Below are positions 9,909-22,408 of a DNA stretch of 64,000 nt, piece after piece. The notes beneath the pieces were generated by a model that was given only the letters and a program-made list of their open reading frames with translations, searched no databases and was not told the origin of the DNA. Position 1 is the stretch's first letter, and each line of letters starts with the position of its first letter. The position numbers and the translations under genes were made by a program. Location of the stretch: NCBI RefSeq assembly GCF_000764305.2, contig NW_025941473.1, positions 56,984 to 120,983 on the forward strand, in the 5' to 3' direction. This stretch comes from Hyalella azteca (lineage: Eukaryota; Arthropoda; Malacostraca; Amphipoda; Hyalellidae).

Positions 9909-10814
9909 TTATTTCCTGATGTTGGTTACGGCAGCAGTCAGGGAGTCCACCAGCGTCTCGACCTGCAAATAAAAGCAATGTGAAAGTGATATATAAGAAA
10001 AAACATGAAAATGAACGTGGCACAATATATGAAAAGAATGCAAAACAATATTGGAGTAACGTAAGAAAAAAAGACGTTCGAAGAACCGCTAGCATTGCAG
10101 TCTAATAATATGTGATGAGGTTATACTGCAATATGAGTCTATATTAACATAAAATTAGATTCAGCACTCGTTACCTCCTGCTTCTCTTTTAAAACTGCTT
10201 GTAGACTGAGAAGATTTGGATCAATAAACATTGCAAATTATGCGATTTGTTGAAAGTTGCTATAATCCCAGAGCAATTTTTTATTGATACTCAAAAATGT
10301 ACACATGCTCTAAAAAGTAATCGTAAAGTTACGATATAGGCGATGGAATATTTTAAAATATAACACTTCACATTTGTTTCCAAACAATTCATTATATTAC
10401 CTTAAGCGTCGCGTTCTCTTTGAAGTTGGTGGCATCTTGGAGGAGATCCGTCAGCATCTGCAACTGCTGCTGCTCCCGCATCATCACCTCGGCCCACTCC
10501 GCAGCTCCCTCACTGGCCACCGCATTAACTTCCTCTTCCAAGCTCCGGCGAAGTTTGATCATGAAGTCTGGTTGTTATGTATGAAAGTATTAGGCAAGCA
10601 TGCTATCTTTAGTTGGAAAGCAATATATTTAATGACCAAATGAAAATTTGAGTTGAAACTAATGCCAGATTATAGTCATAGAATATTTTTTGTTAGAACA
10701 GCAAATTGGGGAAGAATATGCTACACAAAAGCTAATGTAAACTTTCTAACCTTTCCATAAGCCGTTCAAGTCATCATGCTCTTGAATGCTAACATTGTCG
10801 TTGCCGGAAGACAT
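9909..10814 (-). CDS. small helical protein gene, three or four exons, unrecognised
   Basis: Function unknown. Exon 1 (10751-10814) starts MSSGNDNVSIQEHDD and ends in phase 1 before GTTAGA. Exon 2 (10401-10567), after AACAACCAG, codes for 56 residues with a strongly helical, charged character (KLRRSLEEEVNAVASEG, then a Gln/Leu/Met-rich stretch) and ends in phase 0 at AAG before GTAATA. The last exon (9909-9962), after TTTATTTGCAG, codes for VETLVDSLTAAVTNIRK and a TAA. Joining these three gives one frame of 94 residues. An extra exon-like segment lies at 10175-10205. The product looks like a short coiled coil. Spacing of the exon 2 helix is loosely like the kinetochore protein family Nnf1/PMF1, but this is a weak resemblance and no symbol is given. 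Upstream at 10815-10860 no other in-frame ATG precedes the chosen start. Confidence 0.6.
10175..10231 (-). CDS. alternative exon of the small helical gene, uncertain
   Basis: From an ATG at 10231 this reads MFIDPNLLSLQAVLKEKQE in phase with the last exon (VETLVDSL), with a GTAACG donor after 10175, and together they make a convincing amphipathic helix. The only good acceptor (AATCTTCTCAG, exon from 10205) leaves 31 bases and does not fit the phase-0 end of exon 2. It may be a first exon of a short isoform, or a small exon may be missing between it and exon 2. Confidence 0.4.
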
Positions 10815-10939
10815 GATTTCAGGCCAAAGTTTGCAATATTGAAGAATAATTTTAGGGTTTAAAGAATGACTGACTCTGCTCACGGTGTGTAGAGCTCGAC
10901 TGCGAGGTAGCTTCACCAGTTCACCGAAACCGAGTTAAA

Positions 10940-13370
10940 CTGAGACCAATGGGTAACATTTTACACTAAGTAAATTCTTCGGTGGCACCATTGAGATTAA
11001 ATCGATTGCATTAATTCACTATAGTAAATATAATATTTTACACGTCCAAACAATAAAATTTTAGGAATTATCGCAAAGCAAACATGACACGATTACTATG
11101 AAAATTAATTTATTCATTAGCTAAAACAATCCAGTAACAGAAATTCTCATCGTGTACAATCACTGCAGGCTGCAGTAAAACGATAAGAGAACTGCTTCAG
11201 AGGATAAATAAACTGGATTCTTCGTTGATCCATTTATTGAATACAGTTGTTACTCTCATTCTTACAAATATATAAGAAGCCTATACTCGACTGCTATGTT
11301 GTACACATTAAAATAAATCATTGCTTCTTACATCAGCGAGATTATCGCTGTTACGTCACCCGAAGTACCTAGAAGATTCGAGAATGCATGGAAACTTCTT
11401 CCTTTTGCACTATCAACCAAAAAGCTAAAATACGTAAGTCAAAATTACATCTACAAGTTTGGAGATAATAATAATAATGAAATTAAAGTTATATGCATTT
11501 GATTGGCTCAACACAACTCTTTTAAATATGACATGAATTAGAAATGATATTTATTAAATTTTGTGCTTGTAATCTCATAGTCCAACAACATATTATTGAA
11601 CATAAAATTTCGTGTGATAAGGAATGTGCGTCTGAATCATGAATTCATAGTTTAGTTTTATAATGCAGAGCAGCAAACGACACCATGTGCAAAAATTTTC
11701 TCTATCTCATTAATTGAATTGTTGACGTACACCATATGAAAGAAGTAAAGTTCTCAAAAATTAATGATACAACCAATGTTCAAGCTGTTGGACACTGAGT
11801 ACTAGATTATTCTTTACTATGGACGTACAGTCATCATTATTAATGGTACAGATAAATATGCTCGGTACAAAGGCGAAGAAAACGTCCATGTATGAAATGT
11901 ACAAAGTTACCTAAAATGAAATAACAGCAAAAAATTTGAAATAAAGTAATTTTCACTTATTCCTTTTTAACCTGCAAGTAATCTAGATAAGATAGGAACT
12001 AATTGCGTAATTCATCACCATGAAATGTTCATCACAATCGTTACTCTAAGAAGAGATGTAAAACCTAACTTCCAGTACTGAAGCAACTTCAACCCTGAGC
12101 ATGACAAGGAGTTCCCCAACAACAATCGTTCTCACTCCAAACACAAATCTATCATAGAGAAGCAGACAATACATACCTCAATTCCACAAACATTTAATCA
12201 GCGTCCACAATGACTCATTCTTTCATTCCATCATTCATTATTTACAGTTGAATGCAACTTATTGATGATGAAGTGACGCACTCCTCAATAACCGCCGTGC
12301 AGGGAAGAGGTAAAGGAGACCACCCAATTTTATATTTTGGGAGCTAACTCTGACGAATACGGTTTAGAATAAAGTGTTTTTCGGAGGTAAAACGTGGCGG
12401 GAAAATTGTAAATGGACCTCAATATAGTGCGAAAAAAAGGGCGGAAGCAGCGTTTACCTTTTAATTCAAATCGATGGATGAAGATAATTGCATATATACT
12501 TAAGTTTGAGGGCTGCTCTCCAATCAGTTTTCTAATGAATGACGAACTTCTATGGTCTGGATTTTTTCGTCAATCAACCATAATTTTCTTTTATTCCAAA
12601 TCATATTTTAGCGGCCATGACTTGGACGTGTTTGTAGCGATGTCATGACCCTATGTCGGGTTCTCAGCTATGAGGGTATAGTGAGTATACTTTCAATGAA
12701 TCAAAATAGGATCTTTTTTAGAATAAAATTCCGTAAGAATGCAGGGATAGTCTTCAGAAGCATAATATATTCAACTACAGCCCAGTGATGGATGGTAAGA
12801 TTAAGTAATGCTCGTGACCAACACAAGAACACGAGCAGGCCCGGGCGATAACAGGATTTTCTGTTCTATAACATCGGCTGCGACATTAGAACACACTACG
12901 CATCAGTTAAGTGTTAAAACATATTTAAGATATAAAAACTTTTCAGTAAGTTACACAAAAGCAAAACATTGCTTAGAATTTCGAGACATACCCGAATGTA
13001 GCTTGCACGTGGACCAGGAAAGGTCAAATAACGCACTTATCTTACTTTAATACGTTTGTCGTTTAACACTCATGAAATATACGGAAACTTTACACACATT
13101 CATAACTATTCTTCTGCCAAAATCGTAGTTGAGTTAGAACACTAAAGAACAAGTGAAAACCTTTAGGATTACAAACTTACCGTTAAAAAGAACAATATTG
13201 TTTCTGTCCAATACGGTTATTATTTATTTATTTGCAGACTGTGCTGGAGCTTAGAAATCAGTATCATTCTTAATTTCTATTCGAATATTTGAGCGTCAAA
13301 TTCGCCTAGCAAAACATTTTCATAAGCCGAATGACAAGATACGAGCACAAAAGTCGAAGTTGGGAAAACT
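10940..13370. other. no supported gene
   Basis: AT-rich sequence upstream of the small gene. Short open frames at 12412-12648 and 12808-13050 show no domain. The region just above 10815 must hold the small gene's promoter, but no motif stands out. Confidence 0.6.
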
Positions 13371-13373
13371 ACG

Positions 13374-14640
13374 TTGAAGTTTGTTCAAGAATTTAAGTCA
13401 CCAGTGCTGCTACTATTAAGGTTATTCGGGCAAAAATTCGGGGTATTGGCGAAATTCCTGAACGTTTTCCGTACTGGTCGAAGCAATGTTGTTCTCTGGC
13501 TTAAGGCTATCGCATTATACAAGCTAATTAAATCTATTGATAGTGAGGGAAAAATTGATATTGCTAGTCTTCGGTAAACAAGAAATCATCGGCCAAGCTA
13601 TATATTCGTCGTCTCCTGTCATCTTTCACCCCGTGTTCAGTTCTTCCGAATCAAATGCCTAAGATAATGTTAAACGGGTCGGACATTAACTTCAGTCGGT
13701 ATGATTGAAAAATTCATGAACAACTGTGGAAATGGTCTCGTTAGGAAAATGTTAGCTCCTTACGTTGTTCACAATCAATGTGAAGTAATAAAAATGATGA
13801 AATGAGAAAGTTGTTAAAGAAGCGGCAATTGTTTCAGAAATATCGTGTATTCGAAGACTACAGCGTGTGGACCGCAGATCTGTCGTCAAAGAGACAATTT
13901 TATTTTAAAAAGACGATTCCAGATTAAACTTTCACGGAGATGAATCAGGGCTCTATATTCCTCGTAGAAAGTTGAACCATTTCGCCGTCTGCACTTTTTT
14001 TGCCTGAAATTGTATGAAGCTACAAAAGTTAACTTGAGACTGTCAAGTAATCTTAGACCGATGGGCCGCGAACAAAAATTGGTTGAAAGATCGAATAAAA
14101 TTTAAATACAAGCGACACATTAATGCCGAAGTAGTTGGTAGGAAGTTGAATTCTCACGGGTACATTGCAATGATTTGAGAACGCCCCACAACAGCTTCTA
14201 ATAAGAATAATATTTACTTCGAATATTTGGATAAAATTAAAGTCTTGTAATAGGTCTTCTATAGCAAAACCAAGTTAACTCGTGTGTATGTGCGCTGGGG
14301 CTTGGAGATTGAGAAATGTTTGCGTGAAATGCATTTTTTTAAATGCTAGTGTATTATTCAGGGAATTTTTGATAAAGGAGTCGACTTCTTTTTAAAATCA
14401 CCGAAAAAATTTAACCCACAAAGAGATGCGGATGTATCCGAAGTAACATGGTGCGAGAGATGGAGTTTATGAAAGTAAAAAAATTCATGAAAGAATTCGA
14501 CCCGGTAATTGGAATCGAGTTACTCTTTTGATGAGATTGTTTAGAAGGTTGCGGTCATATGAATACGCATTTTGATGTAGAACTTCAGAAGTAGTTCCAC
14601 AAAAAATGTGGAATTCAATCATCACGTGAAATTTAAGAGT
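13374..14640 (+). pseudogene. decayed reading frame of unknown origin
   Basis: A plus-strand frame is readable over about 215 codons (roughly 13800-14460) with only eight stops, leaving open runs of 30-46 codons in a strongly AT-rich region. Examples are DRWAANKNWLKDRIKFKYK and KGVDFFLKSPKKFNPQRDA. After a shift near 14455 a second frame continues (FMKVKKFMKEFDPVIGIELL, then CLEGCGHMNTHFDVELQK) to about 14640. Upstream, 13374-13577 is open for 67 codons, and 13700-13800 is readable in another frame. The product is not recognised. The Lys/Phe/Asn-rich composition could be that of an old endogenous viral gene, a transposon gene or a dead host gene, and the sequence does not decide between them. 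Confidence 0.4.
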
Positions 14641-15116
14641 ACCTTAAGATTATCGAGCTATATAATATACGATGTACGGAGCATAATAATATAATATAAG
14701 ATTATCGAGCTATAATACACATTCTTACATTCAAGAGGGGGACTTAACCTATCAACACGACCATCTAACTACCATCCAGCTATTTGTCTTTTACACTTAT
14801 TTATCTTATAACGATCACCGAACACTCATATTCTAATTTAAACAGAAACGTGAATTGAAACAAGCTACATTTCTAAAGCAACACTCAGAGATATGAACAT
14901 TAATAAAAAACAGCATCGCACTCAAACAGCACCATAGGATGGGCATTTAATGCTACTGTGCACCACACGCCATTATTGTACCACAACATTGTTTTTATAG
15001 TTACTCAAACACGCAATAACTTACAGCTTAGTGCAGCCAACAACTATATACTCAGACACTCAGCACCAGACACAACGTCATTCATGGCATCTGTACTTAC
15101 ACACCCAAATGAATAA

Positions 15117-15362
15117 TAATATTAGCGGTTTCAGCGTTTATTAGGCCGTAGGCCTGTCGCCGATTCTTAACATCGCAGAAGATTCACAGCATTTTGCGGT
15201 TTCGAACTCGCAACTCACTGCTTCAATTCTGCTTTTGCTTAACAGCCCGGCCTCCTTGCCGATTCTGACCAGAAACTGGCGCACAGAGCTGGGATCGAAC
15301 CCGCGCCTCTCTGCTCCAATCTCTGAACTTCAACCACCGGGCCAAGAGAGAGTGTGATGCGC
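15117..15362 (-). mobile_element. tRNA-derived SINE
   Basis: On the minus strand an A box (TGGCCCGGTGG, 15334-15344) is followed about 32 bases later by a B box (GGTTCGATCCC, 15291-15301). This is the spacing of a tRNA-type RNA polymerase III promoter. A body of about 150 bases follows, with AGAATCGGCGACAGGCCTA near its end and a tail of ATT repeats. CCCAAAT occurs just outside both ends and may be a target duplication. A second copy of the 3' part is at 21262-21370. Confidence 0.75.
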
Positions 15363-15364
15363 CC

Positions 15365-18300
15365 AAATAGTGATGCACCTTCTGCAGCTGAGTGGGTCAA
15401 TTATACCCAGTCTTGCTCGACTTCAGAACGTATCAGTGATACGTGCAGAAAGTGTGTCATTATTTGGGCAATACAATCCATAAATTTTTCTCACTGCATG
15501 TAGGGTACGCCGCCTGCAATCCCAGTGCTTCAGTACTGGAAATAAATTTTCAAACTCTTCACGAAAGTACTCGATTGCGAAAATAATCAATTTCTTATCT
15601 CGAAAATTATTGACCTAATGCATTGTTAACAAGCAGAGGAACGATGTTTAACGGCCTTGGATCACCGAAATCCACGAAAATGAAGCAAAAAATGCTCTGT
15701 GGTAATAATTTTATAGATAAAAATAATTACACTCAATTAAATTTTGTATTTTAACACATTTAATTGAGAAATAATTCAGTAATTCTGCGTTTGTTCCATA
15801 AAAATGAGGTGCAAGGAGTAAGGGACATGCAGAGTTGCAAATCATAGCAATCCAGCTCCCAAATGATGAATAAGTATGACTTAATTCGTTGAAATCGGGA
15901 CCTAATAAATACAACTATTGGCTTACGTGGCAATTAAGAGGCTGATGCGGATTTTATTTGATTATTTGGTCACATATTAGAAAGATGTTTAGCACCAGTC
16001 TGTGAACCAGCTACCCGTGGTATATATATGGGTATAATCCCTAAGCTGCGTCAAATAATAATTTCAATTTCATGCAAATGCAGGAAAATACAAGAGAGAA
16101 GCAGTCGCAATTTCAATTTCAGATCAACAAAGTTTCCAGATTAACCAAGTTAGAAGAGTCGAATAATTTGATAATTAAATCTAAAATTGAAGATCTCGGG
16201 GGCATCCCGGTAAAACATGTATTGTAGATACGCACTCGAACTCTTCATGTTTGCAACGTAAGACTTCATACAAGCTGCCTAAAAATTTCAGATGTAAAAT
16301 TGATTTTCTTGAATGTGTTGAATTAGATTAATTCTCTGTGACAATGACTGTCTTTAACACATAGTTCAAGAATAGATAAATAAATTACGTATACACTTTA
16401 TGGAATACCTAGTTTTTTATTTGGTTCTTCGCATATTTTATGATGAGTTACGCGTATTGAGACGCAGATGCGTAAATCTTTGAAAGTTGAGTATCGAGCT
16501 ACTGTATCAATTAAGCTATTTATTCTGCTTGATAAGAGTTCGCATATCTTGATTCTTTAGGTAAACAATTGCAACTTTGCTTCAATTACTCGATGAGAAA
16601 GTCAAGCTTTCAAGCACAAGATTTCTTTACATCCAAGAACAAATTGACACGCCTGCAGCCGTGCAGCGAAACACGTACTGACCGCTGGACTAACGGTGTG
16701 GTCGTGCAAAAAAATATAACAGTGATGACAAAACGAAGGAGTATTCATTGAAATTAATCAATTTATTGAACATTCAACACCGAAGTAACTCAGTGGGAAC
16801 AGCCATGCATGCACCACTAAAATTCATCATACGTTATTGTCATGAAAAACACCGAAGAGGAATATATCTTCGTTGAGGTGCGACACGCATCCTAATGATT
16901 ATTCTAGCTCGTAGAATTTCAACCACATGGTAAGATAATTCAACACCATGAAAGGTACGTTCAAAATTTCCATCCACTAAACCAGGACCTCAAATGACGG
17001 TTAAACATTGTGGAATATTTAATGGAATAGGTAACAATGTATCAGATAAATGCTCGAACTCGCACGGCAAACGTCAGTAAGTCAAGGCCATAAACAACCA
17101 AGAAATTCGAAATTTAATTTAAAAAAATGTGCGCTTCTTTCTTTCATGAGTTACAACGGCTGAGAAAGAAGTTTTCCAAGAAAAAAATTTCGTGTATTGG
17201 TACACTCTGATACAAGTCGAGAGCTTAAGCAAGACCACCCAGCCACTAAGTTTAAAGTAACTATACTATAACTACGCTGACTAATAACTAGTTCACTTCA
17301 TTCTATAAGTTTCACTTGGCGTACAAAATTTGACATATGGCAGCAAGGCAGTCGGGAGTTTCAGAAAATAAGTATTCATTTTCTCGTGCAACAGCCAACT
17401 TGAGGAAATGAATAATTGCACCTCTGACTAATTACCATGAAAATTGAAGGATATTGCATCAACGGGATGACCTTTGAAATAGATGGTAATAATGGCCACA
17501 ATTAGGCTCTCGCAGACCTGTTGTGAAGTCAAATCCAACGATCCACATCTGCAAGTCACGACGACTAGGAAGTTCTCAGCATTACGGCCAAGTTAATCTT
17601 ACGCTAACAGTCTCGTCTTTCTCCGACTAAGAGATTATTAAATAACACTGGCCACAATATCAGTAGTCCTAAGCATGTTTTTTTCAAGTGACATCTCAAC
17701 AACACACATTTTTTATAAGTCTTTCTTCTCATCGCCAGACTGCAAAGATGTACAAAAACATCACCGTAAAAATTTACCGAATCAAGGGTCGAACCTGGGA
17801 GAAGAGACGTTAATGTAAATTAGAGCTGCTGGAATCTCGAGTCACTGAGTACTTTTTTTGACAATTTTTCAGAATTCCGATTCTTCCAAAGTAGCAGTGA
17901 CGCTTTGAATTGTGCTGCTTATACTTGACAAGCTCAGTAATGATGAAGAAAACAGCATTGCACCAGTCAAGTGAATGACAGAAAAGACATTTTTGGTCCA
18001 AAATTTGAGTTGACTAAAGGAAAAGGACAGTACACCAAATCTAATCTAACTCGTAAATATATCCAGCTCGATTTGAATGTTCCTTATCCAGCCCTTATAT
18101 ACAAAATGCATCATAGAATACTATTCGTAACAGTTGCACGAGTGTAAACTCGTCTAAAATTTGAATCGCATGGGCAATTCAGTTTAGAATTTAAAAGACC
18201 AAATTATTAACTCCTTAAGATTGATTGTTATTGTTAGAAGTTCTGCAAACATTAATCGAAGTAGCCGTTCCGGCGCCGATAGCAAACTTTTCTACGTAGT

Positions 18301-19540
18301 AAATTCACATGAAATCGTCTCTAATGCCAGATTCTTCATAATGATGATCTAATTACAGCTCCATGTGACTGCATGGGTTACATGCTCTTAATAAGTTTAG
18401 ATCCAATTTTAGACTATTCTATGTCTCTGGCTGCGCATAAACCACAGCTAATTGCCAGAATTTTTCCTCCGGTCAGATGCCGGCGTCAGCAGTTCTCTAG
18501 CGGGGCGCGTTTAAAGCCAACCAGAAGAACGACAAACCCATAACCAACGTTTTCTTAGTTACCTCAACGAGAACAAATTCTTATTCTAAATAATGTTTTA
18601 GCGATCATTATTGAATAGAACAGCGAATTTAGATTACTTAAGACTAATTTCACAATCTAAGTTAAATTCTTGTTGTTTCTCGTTATGATAGAACTTTTTC
18701 CGACAAACAAAGAAACATTAAAGAAAGTGAAAGGAATTTATGACGCGTTTCAAAGGCAAGCATCGTTTTGAATTTGGCGAAATATTTTCTCCGTAACGAT
18801 GATAACTAATTCACACTTTCTAAGACTTCGCATATCCCACGCTTATACACGACGTGCTTTTTAACTCAAACAAGCCTCACGTGGTCATATAATTACACTA
18901 AAAAACGGCTTTTCATTCCAAGATGCGATGCAATGCTAATACGTATTACTAGGAAGTAATTTGGAATCAGATTTTGTTTTTTACATAACTACGCTCATGT
19001 AAAAATAAGTTCCGTAAAAATATTTCTCTGGCCATGACGCAATGGATTAACTCACTCACTCATTAAATACCAAATTCCTTCCTTTGTATATATGTATAAT
19101 TTAATATATGAGTCCTACTGCATATTTTGATTTGCGCATCATGAAGCCCTAAATGTTTTCAGAAACAAAATGTAAATTTAATCAATAAATAGCGAATAAG
19201 TGACTGTTTTTCCGACGCAGTACATGATGAGCCAGCACGAAGAATGTATACCATTGCTCTCCCTCTCGCTGGCCTTTTGTTCGTGCAAAAATTGACCATA
19301 AAATCAGCACACCCTTCGTTTCCTGAATTGGGCATCTTTAACTGACCTTTAACTTTCAGGAGACATATTATTAGTGGTCAATCATTGTCTGGCCATAAAG
19401 GGCCGAAAATATCCAACTTATAACTATAGTAAATAATTTACCCCTATTAAAAATTATCGGTGGCCCACCTCAAGCCAGTGTATGGCCATAACTTAGGTGA
19501 TCAATCAATAATCTTTAGTAGGGATAAATATGCACGCGCG
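15365..19540. other. no supported gene
   Basis: AT-rich sequence with short, unrelated open frames (e.g. 15711-15914 minus, 16569-16751 plus, 17810-18001 minus), none with a recognisable domain or splice setting. Its last few hundred bases are the globin gene's 3' flank. No canonical AATAAA was seen close to the globin stop. Confidence 0.6.
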
Positions 19541-19545
19541 GCGCT

Positions 19546-19914
19546 TCAGCTCGTCGTGGGACTTAGCGACCCAGAGGACACATACGGACACACAGCAGGA
19601 CATTTCCCTCCTCCGGCCGTAGCTGGGGCGGCGTCTCCTTGTGCACGTACGGCCGAACTCTCCGCCGAGTTAGCGCCGTTCTGCGCTGATGTAGTCTGTG
19701 CAGGAACGTCAGAGCCGTTGTTCATTGCTGGCTCTGAACTCAAGTCGAGTTGTTGGACGTTCTCGTTGACTTCGCGTTCAACCGCCATCTCGTATCCTTT
19801 CACCACCGTCTCGAGCACGAACTTTATGGTGAGCTGGTAAATCTGGTCCATGTTATCGGTGTAGCGATCGCCGAGTGTCAGCCGCACAGCCTCCAAAAAC
19901 GGGCGCTCAATTTT
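19546..19914 (-). CDS. globin, last exon (helices G-H and long C-terminal tail)
   Basis: Exon 3 of the globin gene. It begins in phase 0 right after TTTTCTGAAATTTTCAG-type sequence (acceptor TTTCAG at 19915-19920) with KIERPFLEAVRLTLGDRYT and ends at a TGA (19546-19548). The first ~46 residues form helices G and H (TDNMDQIYQLTIKFVLETVV, then KGYEMA). The remaining ~75 residues are a Ser/Ala/Asn-rich tail not found in haemoglobins, ending SSGSLSPTTS, with two cysteines in GGKCPAVCPY. Long tails and lipid anchoring are known in some globin X-type proteins, including a gill haemoglobin of a shore crab. Whether these cysteines are acylated is inference. Codon use and GC content are clearly higher than in the flanks, as expected for coding sequence. 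Confidence 0.92.
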   Translation of the reverse strand, partial: KIERPFLEAVRLTLGDRYTDNMDQIYQLTIKFVLETVVKGYEMAVEREVNENVQQLDLSSEPAMNNGSDVPAQTTSAQNGANSAESSAVRAQGDAAPATAGGGKCPAVCPYVSSGSLSPTTS

Positions 19915-19920
19915 CTGAAA
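19915..19920 (-). promoter_or_regulatory. 3' splice site of the globin G7.0 intron
   Basis: Minus-strand TTTCAG immediately before the AAA (Lys) codon. It joins in phase 0 to the donor at 22834. Confidence 0.85.
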
Positions 19921-20023
19921 AGTTTAGAAACAGTCATAATTGTGTAGCTATTAATATAATACGTTAAATAATCAAGTGAAATAGCTTTATAAACCTAAGT
20001 TAAGAAAATATTTTTCAGACTTC

Positions 20024-20210
20024 TTAACTAACTGACGCTACGGCACAAAGTGTTAACGTTTGTAGGTTAGGTGGCAAATCCACGTCCAGCATGATTGAGT
20101 GATGGTTGAACAAGTTGAAGTTGTTTATTCCTCTGAAAGGTCTCTGGGCAGGCAAAATCTCGAGCCTTTGAATCCGTGAATAGAAACGCCGGCGATAAGC
20201 CTGCAAAAAT
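20024..20210 (-). other. open segment after a good acceptor, inside the globin intron
   Basis: A strong acceptor (ATCATTTTTGCAG) precedes a stretch that is open on the minus strand for about 58 codons (starting AYRRRFYSRIQRLEILPAQR). There is no recognisable domain and no donor that would put it in frame with the globin exons. It may be a cryptic exon or chance. Confidence 0.15.
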
Positions 20211-21261
20211 GATGAAGTTTTTCCTTGCGTTCAGAAATTGCAAAAGAAAAGTCTTTCATCTCGCAATATATTTTGAGTTTCAGAAAAAAGGAATACATGA
20301 AAAGTACGCTAAATGAGAAAATCCATCGAAATTTATGTTTTGCGATGACCCAACACGAGGAAGTATAAGATAACACATGCAAAAATATAAATAAGATTCC
20401 ACAAAACAAGTTAAACCAGACGAATATTGTCCAATATTCCCGTATAATTATGTTTTTAATTTGAAAGATCAATACAAAAATTTGTATAGATATATCAGTA
20501 ATCCTATATGTATATTCGAATTAAGCCGCAGCATTGCTGCATTGAACTATGATTAAAAATTAAATAAGCGAGCAGAGTAATAGAAACCTAAAACTTTTGT
20601 TGTGTTTATGGAGTAATGGAGCGTGCAGTTAATGGAAGCATCGAGCCATTTTGTTATGTTCCAATCGGCGGCAACATTCCATTGGGCTGTCAGTGAAAGA
20701 TGTGTGAGCTTCAGCGAGTAATTCCTATTCAATTGAATGAGAGACAATGACATTTATTAGCTGATGGATTCACGAAATTTTGTCTATGTCAGTCAGACTT
20801 GTTGCGAGGCTCCGGTGCTAGGTACCGCAACAAAACGTCGCTGTCTGGACTACAAATTCAAGACGCGATTTATAATTCTATGTCGGATTTACGTAGATCC
20901 GATAATTTCTGGGAATTATGGTGATGGACAGTGACAGAAGACTGCGCAGCGCGGCAGTAATGGCAAGAAGCTTGGTGTGGCAACATTAACAACGATATTC
21001 AAAAGTGCAGTTTTGTTGATTTTGTGACTCAACGCAAATTCGCTTACAAACGAGAACGCTCTTAGGCCATTCATTTTACCATCTTTGGGCCATTTGAGTC
21101 ATGTATGACGTAGCTGCTAATTTTGTAATGTTTCCATCAAGGCACCAATGATAACGCAATAAGGACATTTTATCGCATGCAAAAGTTGACAAAAAAGCGC
21201 GATTAAATCATGATCATGTTGTTAAAATTTAATCTTGTACCAACCCGGCCTGCCCGCGTCC

Positions 21262-21370
21262 GAGTCTTGTTATAGAATAGAATAGAATAGAATAGAAGTG
21301 TCGGCGTTGAAGAAATAGGCCCATGGCCTGTTGCCGATTCTTGAACTTTTCGTGACTTGATTCACAAGGG
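21262..21370 (-). mobile_element. SINE 3' fragment, second copy
   Basis: Minus-strand AAGAATCGGCAACAGGCCAT and the next ~30 bases match the 3' end of the SINE at 15117-15362 and are followed by a tail of ATTCT repeats (AGAAT on the plus strand, 21274-21298). The tRNA-like head is not recognisable. It lies within the globin intron. Confidence 0.6.
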
Positions 21371-22408
21371 ATCCGGCCTATGGAACCCGATCTTTCCATA
21401 GCTGACGATTGATTGAGATAGCCGTTATGATTGGATTGATTGGTTATGAACCGAGACCGTCGCATTTTCACAAACGCCCGGAGGTCCTCCATAATTATGT
21501 TACTAATATCGAATAATCTTTCCTATTCTTGCATTGTTCTGAGTTTGAGGAAATGAATCTTTTTTATGTTCATTACATTTGTATGTTTGAGCTTTGTTAA
21601 CTCGACTACTATTAATGCTGGCTTAAAGCCAAATGTAGGATATCATTTGCTAGAGAAATTTGTTGCTTGGATTAGATATTAAACTACTGCAATTACTGGA
21701 CTGCCTTGATCAAAACAAGAAGTTGATGTTGAGTTGAGGTTACCTGCTTCAAATGAAAAAATTAAACCATAAAATGACATCGTAATCTTGCTGATACCAT
21801 ATCCTATAATAAAAAATATAATCACTATTTCTTTAATTATAACTCTTTCACTGTCATCGAGAGTTATTACTACGGTATCAATTTAAGAATACATAAAGGT
21901 AAGCGTTTCGTCTTTTGCCGACATCCCCATCAATATTAACGGTTTATTGTAAAATAACTTGACTTAATTTTTCGAACGGTTTTCAAAACGGGTTTCCTGC
22001 ACATTTCAGATATGCGTGTCGTGCACTTCAGTGAGTAACTCAAACTTCATCTTCAGCTGCTTAAATTAATGGCCTATTATTTTCTGAGCAACCTCACTGG
22101 TGAGTGCGGTTAACCGCGATTGGTTGGAGACACTCGAGAGAAAGACGTGCTATTATATTCCATCAGCATCAGCTCATTTGCAGTACAAATGTTGCATTCG
22201 TTTCTTTTTTCATGCAGTTAGATAGTTGAAACTATTCTCACTGAAATATTATTCCGCCGATTTTTTTCAGAAGCAAAGGAAGTTTTCTCAGTTAATTAAT
22301 ATTCGTCAATTTAACTGAATCTCTATTCAATTATTGTGAAGACTCACACAGGATGACAAATGTTGTAAAATCATTGCCACGCTTTCTCCATTTAACATAA
22401 TACTAATG

